NCBI RefSeq assembly: GCF_904849725.1 | Contig: NC_058521.1 | Span: 342,038,638 to 342,102,637 of the forward strand | Length of the DNA stretch: 64,000 nt | Origin: Hordeum vulgare subsp. vulgare | Taxonomy: Eukaryota > Streptophyta > Magnoliopsida > Poales > Poaceae | Direction of reading: 5' to 3' | Part shown: positions 47,841-59,432 of the stretch, piece after piece | How positions within the stretch are numbered: position 1 is the first letter of the stretch | Layout: each line of letters opens with the position of its first letter | Position numbers and translations under genes: made by a program | Notes under the pieces: generated by a model | Told to the model about the DNA's origin: nothing | The model's input: the letters and a program-made list of their open reading frames with translations, nothing else | Databases searched by the model: none

Positions 47841-50800
47841 TTCATGTGGAACGTTGGGTTATGGGTCCACCATGTGGGCCGGGACTATGTAGAGGGGTGA
47901 CATATTATACGGTCTTGGTAGCAAGACATGTCAGAGGATATCCTATCAGTTATGTTGGCAACAACTTCGGTACCAAGTGCGGGGGACGAATAGAACAATT
48001 TTCCTGCTCGCTGAAACGAGGCGGACCAATAGGCAAGGTTCTCGTCCACCGGTGGATACCGGAATGTTATCCACAATAGTAACAGGGTCTTACCGACAGA
48101 GTTGTACCCAGAGGTTTTTACCTAAGCAGGGAATGAACACTGCTTAGATAAGTAATGCCACAAGAAAGGTCAAACAGACCAATGGGAATGAGAATGTGTT
48201 CACACACACAAGAATTTAAAGTATACCATTCCCGAGGAAACATAGAGTATGGTATGCCTGATAGGTCATCAAGTACATAACCATTTAGACAAAGAGGCAA
48301 GAAAAACCATGATGTTTACCCATACCATACGGTTTGGATAATTGACCAGGAACAATTTAGCATTGCACTTCCAATGTTCCTGTTGAAATTTGAAGTACCA
48401 CATTCGTGCTTCGGGGTAGCATCGACATGGTCACCAAATAAAGGTCGAACCAATGGGTACACAAAGAAGATTCATGAGGGTAAACTTATGAAATAAGTCA
48501 TATAGTTTCCACATGAAAGGATGGCGAATCTTACATATGGGAGAATTTATAACAATAGGTCCTTCGGCCCGGTGTGCCACACAAGACATCACCGTACGAC
48601 TTACATAAAGACCAAAGTTATAATTATTGGGAAAATGTTCCAACCATCATATCTTCCCGAGATTCAAATCTGATTGGTGTCGGGTCACCTCAGACTGAAT
48701 ATGCGTGAGAAGAAAAATGAAGATGCAAGATTCCCATGATATGAGCTACACAAGCAATTCTTGAACCATGAGTCCGTATGTAAGACACATGAACATCATG
48801 TCAAGACATTCGTGCCCATGTGGAATTCATACGACAAATGCAACTGAGTTCTCATTTGGGAACCATCATCGGGGATAACAAGGCTCCATGTGTAAGTCTG
48901 GATTAGTTCTTATAAGGGAACTACTTTTCCCTTGATCAAATCAGTCAGTGGCCTGGCGTGCTAAGAGAAGTTATATGAAGTGAAGATAACAATTCAAATG
49001 GTATAATGTCGTATACTCGAGGAACAACAACAATTAAACATAGGTCGAATGGTGCTCCCAGGAATATGGACGGAGTAGCACAACCAATGTCAAAGATGAT
49101 GAGTCATCACCCAACACACGAAAATTGAAACAATCAATTGTTAACCTCCAGGCAATAGGGTTGCGAGAAGTATTGGAATCACACATCAGAGTTCACTTGT
49201 CGGTATACCGGTTAGAAACAACACGGGACTAAGAAATGAATGGTGATGGCGAGAAGTATTACTATGTCAAGGATTCTTAAGAGGTGCAATGATGCTCACA
49301 ACATTCTTGATAGAAAATATAGTAATACTCCAAGGTAGAAGGTGACATAAGCTGATTTAGCAAGGAACTCGAAGGACAACACAAAATATGAACACGTTTG
49401 TGTAGGAGGGGAGGCAAGAAGGTTGTCAATGATAACACATATCATCGAGGGGCAAGGATGGTATTTCTCATCATGCATTCGGTCGATACCCTGCAAGAGC
49501 TCAGAATGCTGATGATGATCACGACACAATTGTCGAGAACTTCACGAAGATGTAACCGATGAGCGACGACATCAAGCAAGGGAAGGGTGAAGCCACAGGT
49601 TGCTAGAAACACCGTTAAGACTACTAGCTTAGAATTGAGATTGCCTTTCAGGACTACCAACATGATGTGGAAAGCTCGATGCAAGCTTAACGCATAGTTG
49701 CAATTGTGCTACAGGGATGAAGGGTATAGATAGCATGGTCGAGCTCCAACATGACGATGATGATGTAGCTTAACATCTTGGAATGACATGATCGAGTACA
49801 AACTCGTAAACAAGGAAGATTGCTAAAAGTAGTTGAATCGCAATGCATACTCGATTCAGTTATCGATGTACTCGTGTGTCCAACAACTCAAACACAAGGC
49901 AACTGGAATTAAGGAAAAAATCATAGTTGATAAGGAGCTCACAAGAATTTCATAGCTCTGCGATATCCTCGAGCTACAAGGAATAATACTCGGAGGTAGA
50001 TCAACTTTAAGGTTTGGACCAGTGTGTTTATCTGAAGAAGACAAGTACTTTAACTCGTCTGAGAATGAAATCAAAGTAGGACAACATGGTCGGAACCATG
50101 ATTGAAAGGACAAGATCACAGATACCAGATTTAAACCACAGAATAAATGATTATTGATATGGGAAGTTTCTATGATAGGGTCAACATCGTTTCCATGGGC
50201 ATGAACTCAAAGTTCAAGGTCGACTCCCACTTCATCAATGCATCACCTGCCATTTATTCCTCGCCTTTGATCAGGTTGTAGCTTTGAAAGAACATTCGGC
50301 AAAACAACAGAAGAGCAAGACTCGTGAAAACTCTTCAGATCATATTGATTTAGTAAGGCATAGGTTCAACCCATAGGGGCATCTTAGGAACATATACCAT
50401 ACACTCCAAGAGTAATTAACACATGCTTGACAACAGTGCATGGCCGACAAAAGTATAGGCTTGAATTTATCAGAGGGAGAAGACACAGTTTACCAATGGC
50501 ATCATGTGTCAGGGGAAGCATTCACAAGAATTTTCGAAAGCAAAAGATGTCGTCGGATAATAACCGAGAATGAGTCTGGCAGTCCACAAAGATGTGATGT
50601 GAGTATCGGTACTCAATCGGAGGGATATAGGATGCAATGCATCGTGTTAATAGAACATCTGAAAATTATCAATACTTAATTACCAAAGGAATTATGATTT
50701 CCAGGTTGGCGTATCATACTCATATGCTCCGATCAAATACAAGTAGGTTGAATGGACTTAGATGGACAACCAACCAAAAATTGATTTGTCGAGAACCAGC

Positions 50801-51484
50801 TCGGTCTGGAAGGACGTCTGAGCCGGCAGATAATTTATGAGTCACAACAGACGATTGTGTGCATTCACACAAAGGTAGAATCAACAAGATCACAGGAAAA
50901 TCACAAAGGATTTCAATGAATGCTGCTAGACATATGGATTTATCCATAATGCACGCAGGTGAGAAAGGTCATGAACATTAGGCTACGGAGGATTTCGGAA
51001 GACTGAATAGTAATTCGGAGAGCTATTGAAACCCATGACAATTGATGACGGACGAATCCCCGATTAGATAATTCGTTGCATCTTGTAAAACAAGAGCAAT
51101 TGGAAAAGAAAGTATGGACGACATTTGTATGTCGTCGTCCACAGGGGTTGACGGAGGAAGTGGAATCGCAAGAGCGATGGGCACTAGTTCTCGAGATAAC
51201 ATCAGAGAGTAACTTCGGAGTCTTCTGATTGATCCAACCATCGTCTAAAATACGAGACTCCCCGGGAGGAAATATTTATGCAGACCTAATGTTAGAGTTA
51301 GTAAAATCTTTAACCTAAAAGAGAAGAGAGAGTAGAGCCCAGAGTATAGGAAAGGAGTAAAAGATACTAATACCACCCAATTGAGATGTGGGCCTGTAAG
51401 CCACAACATGAGTGTTAGCAAAGTTTTTCAAACACTAGACTCAACTTCGGCCAAGGACTTGGAAAGGGGGCTACCTACAGGCAG
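47841..51484 (-). other. Non-coding interior of the chromovirus-type element
   Basis: The gag, protease, RT and RNase H genes should lie here, but I recognise none on either strand. Open frames are short (under 90 codons) and of ordinary composition. The interior therefore seems replaced or eroded, leaving a large-LTR non-autonomous form. Confidence 0.6.
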
Positions 51485-51501
51485 TTGGCTCTGATACCAA
51501 C
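51485..51501 (-). promoter_or_regulatory. Primer-binding site, tRNA-Met type
   Basis: On the minus strand GTTGGTATCAGAGCCAA follows the LTR end directly. TGGTATCAGAGC is the usual initiator tRNA-Met primer match in plant LTR elements. This fixes the element's direction. Confidence 0.88.
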
Positions 51502-51502
51502 T

Positions 51503-54500
51503 AGTGACGCCCTCGGTTTAACCGTACCCTAATCATACACGCAAATTCCTACCATCAAACCCAAGGACTCACGGGAAGATATCACAACACAACTCTAGAC
51601 ACAAATAAAATAATACAAGCTTCATATTACAAGCCAGGGGCCTCGAGGGCTAGAATACAGAAGCTCGGTAAGCACACGAGTCAGCGGAAGCAACAATATC
51701 TGAGTACAGACATAAAACATGGGGTGCCTTAGAGAAGGCTAGCACAAAAGAAACACGATTGAACGAGGCGAGGCCTCCTGCCTGGGAACCTCCTAACTAC
51801 TCCTATCCTCAGCGGCCTCCACGTAGAAGACACCAACGGGGCGACAGGCGTCGGCAGGAAACTCCATCTCCTGGGCTCCATCATCTGGTCACAGCAACGG
51901 ATCAAGGGGACAAAGGGGGAGCAAAGCAGCGGTGAGTACTCATCCAAAGTACTCGCAAGACTTACATCAGAACTATGCTAAATATGCACCAGTATGAAAG
52001 AAGGGGTTTTATATGTGGACTGACTGCAGCAAAGCAAGAATAGAGAGAAGGGCTAGTCCTATCGAAGACTAGCATCTTCAGGGTCTTGCAGCAAAAGACG
52101 AGAGTAGAACAGGTGTAAAACATTAATAGTCCTATTGTTGCAGCATTATTAAAGTGAGGTCACGCCCAAAGATCCTCCCTCGACTCCGTGTGAGGAAGCA
52201 ATCCTGAGGCAACTAATTCCAATTAAGTAACAATTGTAGTTGTATAAGATCAGGGCACAACTCCAAGTCGTCCTATAACCGTGGAAACGACTATTCGAAT
52301 CATTTATTTTCATCCCTGTAGGGGCGCACCACATGTCCCGTCACGCTTGATAACACTCTGGCCGGACACACTTTTCTGGGTCCTGCCCGGCCTCGGAATA
52401 CCGACATGTCACAACCCCACCTAACACTAGTCAAAGAGGCCAGCCCGCTGGTCTAACTCCTAAGCACAAAGGGTTGATGGGCCCAGTTCCCCTTCGCGCT
52501 CCTGCATGTGGCGTGGGCGGCCGACGTCAGTCCTAGCATCCGTTAATCCTAAGCGCGATGCATCTTGGGACCACTCGGGCGCGCGCCGCTACATTGCTGA
52601 CATCTGAAAAGCTTCGGCTGATACCGCGACGCCGAGTACCCATAATTCTTCCCACGTAGCCGGTTAGAGCGAAAAGGTCTCCGACCAACCCAGATCAAAT
52701 ACCCAAATCCATTAACATTTCAATTAGGCCATCAACACAGTCTCGCGGGAATCCACCCGTCTTACAACTAATCACCAATGATCCCAGTAACATGGTCGAG
52801 TAACTGTGTGGTTGTAACATCGGGGGGGGGATCCGAGGTATCACCCTCGTTGGATTCTGGACGATGTATCCGTCAAGGTGGGCTTAGAGGAATCACCCTC
52901 AGGGGTCCCACACTTGAGGGGTAGCACGATAGAGGTATCGTCGGAAATGGTGAAAGAGGAATCACCCTCGATAACCACGACCGACTAGCTATACTACAAA
53001 TATATCATCTGGAGTGCTTAGTTAGGTGTCACCCTCGGTACCCGATAGTATCCCTGTAGCGTCGTACAACTAAGGTGGGTGTATGTGATGTGTCGGTTCT
53101 GGCTCGTCGATCAGGGATCGAGATTTGAAAACAAGCGGGGCAACTGAACTACGGGGTTAGGGGAAAGACTGCTCCACCTATACTAAGCAGATTAAAGGTA
53201 CATGACTGAAGGTAGCAGTTCGTCAAAAAAAATAGGCTATGCATCTGATATAGGAGCTAACTACAACAGCAGCAAAATACTAATGCAAGCAGTAGGAAGA
53301 AAGACATAGGCGTTATAGGAATGATCAAGGGGGGTTTGCTTGCCTTGCTGCTCTGCGGCAAAGGACTGACCGGCAGCGTCGTAGATGTACCCGGAAGCAG
53401 CGTTAGTCCCGGGGTCTACCGGTAAGAAGAGGGGGAAGAAACAATAAATAATAGCAACGGTGCAACAAAATGCATGACATGGCAAGATGGAGGCTAGACA
53501 TGAGCTAACGCAGCAACATCCGTCATAGACGGGTCGGAAGAATATCTGACGATATTTTCCCGGGTCTCGGGCTACTACCGGACAGATGGAAAATGATGGA
53601 AATGTCCAACGTTTGCTATGCTAGGGATGCATAACAAACGAATGCAACGTGTATCCGGGTTCGTCTCGTTCTGCTAATCAACTTTCATGTTTAAAATATT
53701 TTGATCTGGCTTACGGATCAATTAATATTAATTTTTAAAGTTTTATTCAAAAAATAGGAATTTAAAAGAGATTTAAATAATTTAATAAAATGCTATTATA
53801 ACATCAACATGATGTCATGCTGACATCAGCAGTTGACTGGTCAACTGACCAGTGGGTCCCGTGTGTCATAGACACAGGATTTTAATTAGGTTTAATTTTA
53901 ATTAAGTAGATTAATTTAGTGGGAGACCCACTGTCATACTCTAATTATTCTAATTACCCATTTAATTAATTAATATAACTAATTATTCATTTTTTATTAT
54001 TATTACTATCTTTAGGGACATGGGACCCGCATGTCATTGGGACAACGAGCACACAAACACTTCATGCACACACATACACAACACATATACTCACACATCC
54101 AGTAATATTTGTTATACGTACATACATGCATAAATTCATACATATATACTTTTTCATATACATACATATGCATTTTATTATTATACTCTCTCCTCTACAT
54201 CTCTCTGTACAACTCTCAGCTCCTCTCTCAACACAGAGAGGAAGGTGAGAACCCCAACTCCACCTGCATGAACCTAACGGCGTCGGAATGCGGCTGCTTT
54301 CGTCGGAACGGATCCGGAGGGGAGAGAGGAGAATAGGGGGTGTTGTCACCGAGCCCGTAGAGGTGCAAAGCAGGCTCGAGGGAGGGCAACGACCGGCGTG
54401 ATGCTGCAGTCCGGCCAGGTAGGTGGAGGAGCTCCGGCGTGGAGGCTATGGTGGAGATGGCCGATCCGGTGGGAGCCGGCGAGAGGAGGGCGATGCGGTG

Positions 54501-55286
54501 GCTGTCGGCGGGAGGGAGGCCGACGGGAGGTGGGGAGGCCGTCGGAGTGGAGGGCCTCGGTGGTGGGAGAGCGGGAGGCATGGGCCGACGGGGAGAGATC
54601 TAGGAGGGAGATGAAGGAAAGACCAGGGTGATGGGGGTTGGTGGGGAAGGCTGGAGGGATCGAGGGGGAGCGTGTCGGTGGGAGTGGGAGCTCGTGCGGG
54701 GGGGGGGGGGGGGTTGGTGGGTGAAGGGGGTCTCGGGAGACCAGTGGGAGCCGGGGGAAACTGGCGGCGGCGGCCAGGGGGGCGAGGGGAGGGATCAGGG
54801 GGGTCACTCACTAGGGTTCGGCCCCCCTGTTGGGCCAGTGGGTGGTGGCCAGCTCGGCCACCACGCCCAGCTCGGCTAGGGGGGGTTTGGTCCCTTTTTT
54901 TGTTTCTTTTTCTTTTTTTATTTATCTTTTATTATTATTATTATTCTCTTACCATTTATTATATTTATTTAATACTTTGTTTTATTCTATTTTATATATA
55001 TATATAAATATATATAGCTTTGTGTTTTAATTATATGGTTATAGAAATAAATCTTAAGAAGCCCGGTTGAGTTATATAATTCATTAGGGAAATTTTTATA
55101 TAACTCCCCCGACATTTTTATTTCAACCCTATAACTTTTCTCGTTTGATTTTAAACTTATGTCTTAAATTCGAACTGCCTCAAACAATCGGGAGATCAAT
55201 GATAGGAAACACGGTGACGTGGCATCCTTTGCATAGGTTTACTTTAGTTCAATTACCGGGATTACTATAGCCTAATCCGGGGATGT
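51503..55286 (-). repeat. 5' LTR of the chromovirus-type element
   Basis: The LTR is 3784 bp and collinear with 43207-47153. Differences include the missing block near 54470, a run of at least 14 G at about 54698-54713, a T-to-A change in the terminal TG (51503), and loss of the last four bases at 55286. In element sense this LTR would carry the promoter; no TATA box is assigned with confidence. Confidence 0.92.
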
Positions 55287-58200
55287 CTTCTCCTCCTTCT
55301 CCTTCTTCTCTTCTTATTCTCCTCCTTCTTCTTCTTCTCCTTCTCCTTCTCTTCTTCTTCTCTTCGTCTTCTTCTTCTTCCTTCTTTTCAGTTCTCCTCT
55401 TCTCCTCTTCTTGGAGCTAAATCAGCTAATTATGTATTTTTGGAGCTTAAGGGGCTAATTATGTCATTCTAGAGGAAAACAAGATAAATATATAATATAA
55501 ATGAGCTAACCAAGGTTCTCATGCCATTTTGAACTTATTATGTCTTTTAGGAGCTTAATTAGTCATTTTAATGAGATAACCAAGGTTCTTATGATGTTTT
55601 TACCTAACGAAGCTAATTATGTCATTTTGGAGGATAATTAGATAAGTATGTCTTTGTTGGGGAAAATAAGCTAAATTGAAGAAGAAAGAGAAAAAGCAAG
55701 TAGGGAAGAAGGATAAGAAAAATAAGAAGGAGAAGGAGAAGGAGGAGGGGAAGAAGAAAAGAAGAAAAAACAAGACGAAAATAATAAGAGAAGAAGAAGG
55801 AGAATAAGGAGGAGAGAAGATGAAGGAGAAGAAGAAGGAGAAGAATGAGGGCTCCTTCTCCTTCTTCTCTTCCTTCTCCTCCTTCTCCTCCTTCTCCTTC
55901 GTCTCTTCTTATTCTCCTCCGCCTTCTTCTTCTTGTCCTTCTTCTTGTCTTCTTCTTCTCTTCTTTTTCCTCTTCTTCCTTCTTTTCATTTCTCCTCTTC
56001 TCCTCTTCTTGGATCTAAATTATCTAAGTATGTATTTTGGAGCTTAATGGGCTAATTATGTCATTCTAGACGAAAACAAGCTAAGTCTATAATATTAATG
56101 AGCTAACCAAGGTTCTTATGCCATTTTGAGCTTATTATGTGTTTTAGGAGCTTAATTAGTCATTTTAATGAGTTAACCAAGGATCTTATGATGTTTTTAC
56201 CTGACTAAGCTAATTATGTCATTTTGGAGGATAATTAGCTAAGTATGTCTTTGTTGGGGAAAATAAGCCAAATTGAAGAAGAGAAGAAGCAAGAAGAGAA
56301 GAAGGAGAAGAAAAAGAATAAGGACAAGGAGAAGGAGGAGGAGAAGAAGAAGAAAAGAAGAAGAGAAGAAGAAGGAGAAGAAGAATAAGAGAAGAAGAAG
56401 GAGAAGAAGTAGGCGAGAAGAAGGAGGGCTCCTTCTCCTTATTCTCCTCCTTCTCCTCCTTCTCCTTCTTCTCTTCTTCTTCTCCTCCTCCTTATTCTTC
56501 TTCTACTTATCCTTCTCTTCTTCTTCTTCTCTTCTTCTTCTTCTTCCTTCTTTTCATTTCTCCTCTTCTCCTCTTCTTGGAGCTAAATTAGCTAAGTATG
56601 TATTTTGAAGCTTAATGGGTAATTATGTCATTCTAGAGGAAAACAAGCTAAGTATATAATATTAATGAGCTAACTAAGGTTCTTATGCCATTTTGAGCTT
56701 ATTATGTCTTTTACGAGCTTAATTAGTCATTTTGATGAGCTAACCAAGGTTCTTATGATGTTTTTACTAAATAAGCTAATTATGTCATTTTGGAGGATGA
56801 TTAGCTAAGTATGTCTTTGTTGGGGAAAATAAGGTAAATTAAAGAAGAAATAGAAGAAGCAAGAAGAGAAGAAGGAGAAGAAAAAGAAGAAGAGAAGGAG
56901 AAGGAGGACGAGAAGAAGAAGATAAGAAGAAGAAAAAAGAAGAAGAGAAGAAGAGAATAAGAAGGAGAAGGAGGAGAGAAGAAGAAGGATAAGGAGGGCT
57001 CCTTCTCGTTCTTCTCCTCCTTCTCCTCCTTCTCCTTCTTCTCTTCTTCTTCTCCTCCTCCTTCGTGTTCTTCTCCTGCTCCTTCTCTTCTTCTTCTGTT
57101 TTTCTTCTTTTCTTCCTTCTTTTCATTTCTCCTCTTCTCCTCTTCTTGGAGCTAAATTAGCTAAGTATGTATTTTGGAGCTTAATGGGCTAGTTATGTCA
57201 TTGTAGAGGAAAACAAGCTAAGTATATAATATTAATGAGCTAACCAAGTTTATTATGCCATTTTGAGCTTATTATGTTGTTTAGGAGCTTAATTATTCAT
57301 TTTAATGAGCTAGCCATGGTTCTTATGATGTTTTTACCTAACTAAGATAGTTACGTCATTTTGGAGGATAATTAGCTAAGTATCTCTTTGTTGGGGGAAA
57401 ATAAGCTAAATTGAATAAGAAAGAGAAGAAGCAAGAAGAGAAGAAGGAGAAGAAAAATAAGAAGGAGGAGGAGAAGCAGAAGAAAAGAAGAAAAGAAAAG
57501 AAGAGAAGAACAAGGAGAAGAAGAAGGATAAGAAGGAGGAGAGAAGAAGAAGGAGAAGAAGGAGGGTTCCTTCTCCTTCTTCTCCTCCTTCTCCTTCTCC
57601 TTCTTCTCCTTCTCCTTCTCTTCTTCTTCTTCTCCTTCCTTCTTTTTATTTCTCGTCTTCTCCTATTGTTGGAGCTAAATTAGTTAAGTCTGTATTTCTG
57701 GAGCTTATTGGGCTAATTATGTCATTCTAGAGGAAAATAAGCTAAGTATATAATATTAATGAACTAACCAAGGTTCTTATCCCATTTTGAGCTTATTATG
57801 TCTTTTATGAGCCTAATTAGTCCTTTTAATGAGCTAACCAAGGTTCTTATGATGTTTTTACCTAACTAAGCTAATTATGTCATTTTGGAGGATAATTAGC
57901 TAAGTATGTCTTTGTTGGGGAAAGTAAGCTAAATTGAAGAAGAAAGAGAAGAAGCAAGAAGAGAAGAAGGAGAAGAAAAAGAAGAAGGAGAAGGAGAAGG
58001 AGGAGGAGAAGAAGAAGAAAAGAAGAAGAAAAAAGAAGAAGATAAGAAGAAGGAGAAAAGAAGGAGAAAAAGGAGTACAGAAGAAGGAGAAGAAGAAGGA
58101 GAAGAAGGAGGGCTCCTTCTCCTTCTTCTCCAACTTCTCCTCCTTCTCCTTCTTCTCTTCTTCTCCTCCTCCTCCTTCTTCTTATTCTCCTTCTCCTTCT

Positions 58201-59262
58201 CTTCTTCTTGTCTTCTTTTTCTTCTTATTCCTTCTATTCATTTCTCCTCTTCTCCTCTTCTCGGAGCTAAATTAGCTAAGTATGTATTTTTGGAACTAAA
58301 TGGGCTAATTATATTATTCTATAGGAAAACAAGCTAAGTATATAATATCAATGAGCTAACCAAAGTTCTTATGCCATTTTGAGCTTATTATGTCTTTTAG
58401 GAGCTCAATTAGTCATTTTAATGAGCTAACCAAGGTTCTTATGATGTATTAACCTAACTAAGCGAATTATGTCATTTTGGAGGATAATTAGCTAAGTATG
58501 TCTTTGTTGGGGAAAATAAGCTAAATTTAAGAAGAAAGAGAAGAAGCATGAAGAGAAGAAGGAGAAGAAAAAGAAGAAGGAGAAGGAGAAGTAGGATGAG
58601 AAGATGAAGAAAAGAAGAATAAAAGAAGAAGAGAAGAAGAAGGATAAGAAGGAGGAGAGAAGAAGAAGGAGAAGATGGAGGGCTCCTTCTCCTGCTTCTC
58701 CTCCTTCTCCTCCTTCTCCTTCTTCTCTTCTTTTTCTCCTCCTTCTTCTCTTCTTTTTCTCCTCCTCCTTTTCTTCTTCTTCTCTTCTTCTTCCTTCTTT
58801 TCATTTATCCTCTTCTCCTCTTCTTGTAGCTAAATTAGCTAAGTATGTATTTTTGGAGATTAATGGGCTAATTATGTCATTCAAGAGGAAAACAAGCTAA
58901 GTATATAATATTAATGAGATAACCAAGGTTCTTATGCCATTTTGAGCTTATTATGTGTTTTAGGAGCTTAATTAGTCATTTTAATGAGCTAACTAAGGTT
59001 CTTATGTTTTTTTACCTAACTAAGCTAATTATGTCATTTTGGAGGATAATTAGCTAAGTATGTCTTTGTTGCGGAAAATAAGCTAAATTGAAGAAGAAGG
59101 AGAAGAAGCAAGAAGAGAAGAAGGGGGAGAGAACAAGAAGAAGGAGAAGAAGGAGGGCTCCTTCTCCTTCTTCTCCTCCTCCGCCTTCTTCTTCTCCTTC
59201 TTCTTCTTCTCTTCTTCTTCTCTTCTTCTTCTTATTCATTCTTTTCATTTTTCCTATTTCAA
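55287..59262. repeat. Tandem hairpin array, right part (rest of unit 14, units 15-21)
   Basis: The array resumes with the pyrimidine arm of unit 14. Units start near 55660, 56258, 56820, 57395, 57915, 58510 and 59072. Structure and spacers are as in the left part. The last unit (59072-59262) has short arms and lies next to the accessory gene, as expected for an array edge. Lys/Glu- and Ser/Phe-rich open frames in the arms are triplet artefacts. Confidence 0.95.
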
Positions 59263-59284
59263 TTGAGCTTATTATGCCATTTTC

Positions 59285-59432
59285 GAGCTAAATTAGCTAA
59301 GTTATGAAATTAGTGGTTTCACTAACCATTTTGGAGCTAAATTAGCTAAGTTATGAAACTAGAGGTTTCACTAACCATTTTTCCTAGTAGAAATCAATAG
59401 GAGCTTTTTATGTCATTTTGGAGAAAACTTAC
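59285..59432. repeat. 49-bp direct repeat at the array edge
   Basis: Two copies of a 49-bp unit start at 59285 and 59334, each opening GAGCTAAATTAGCTAAGTTA and containing GGTTTCACTAACCATTTT. They share the AGCTAAATTAGCTAAG core with the array spacers. The segment ends at the splice donor (59428-59432). Confidence 0.8.

Larger units (their letters stand above)
43207..55286 (-). mobile_element. Chromovirus-type Gypsy retrotransposon, non-autonomous, 12.08 kb
   Basis: Two direct LTRs (43207-47153, 51503-55286) flank a 4.35-kb interior. On the minus strand the primer site TTGGTATCAGAGCC lies next to the right LTR, and a polypurine run GTAGGGGAGAG lies next to the left LTR. So the element reads right to left. 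LTR ends on that strand are TGTCACATGCCC and GAGGGCGTCACA. The only coding remnant is the integrase C-terminus plus chromodomain. The right outer LTR end lacks the final four bases, and the flanks CTCCT/CTTCT are at best an imperfect duplication. LTRs are about 94% identical in a 320-bp sample. Confidence 0.93.

Noticed and set aside
43202..55291. Clean target-site duplication for the chromovirus-type element
   Set aside because: The flanks CTCCT and CTTCT differ, the right LTR end is four bases short, and the surroundings are low-complexity, so no duplication can be claimed.
35792..59262. CRISPR array or centromeric satellite
   Set aside because: Unit length near 540 bp, hairpin arms, and location between CACTA gene and CACTA end rule out CRISPR. 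A related short array in the small CACTA points to a transposon-borne repeat rather than centromere DNA.
55800..59290. The same low-complexity frames in the right part of the array
   Set aside because: Triplet-repeat artefacts.
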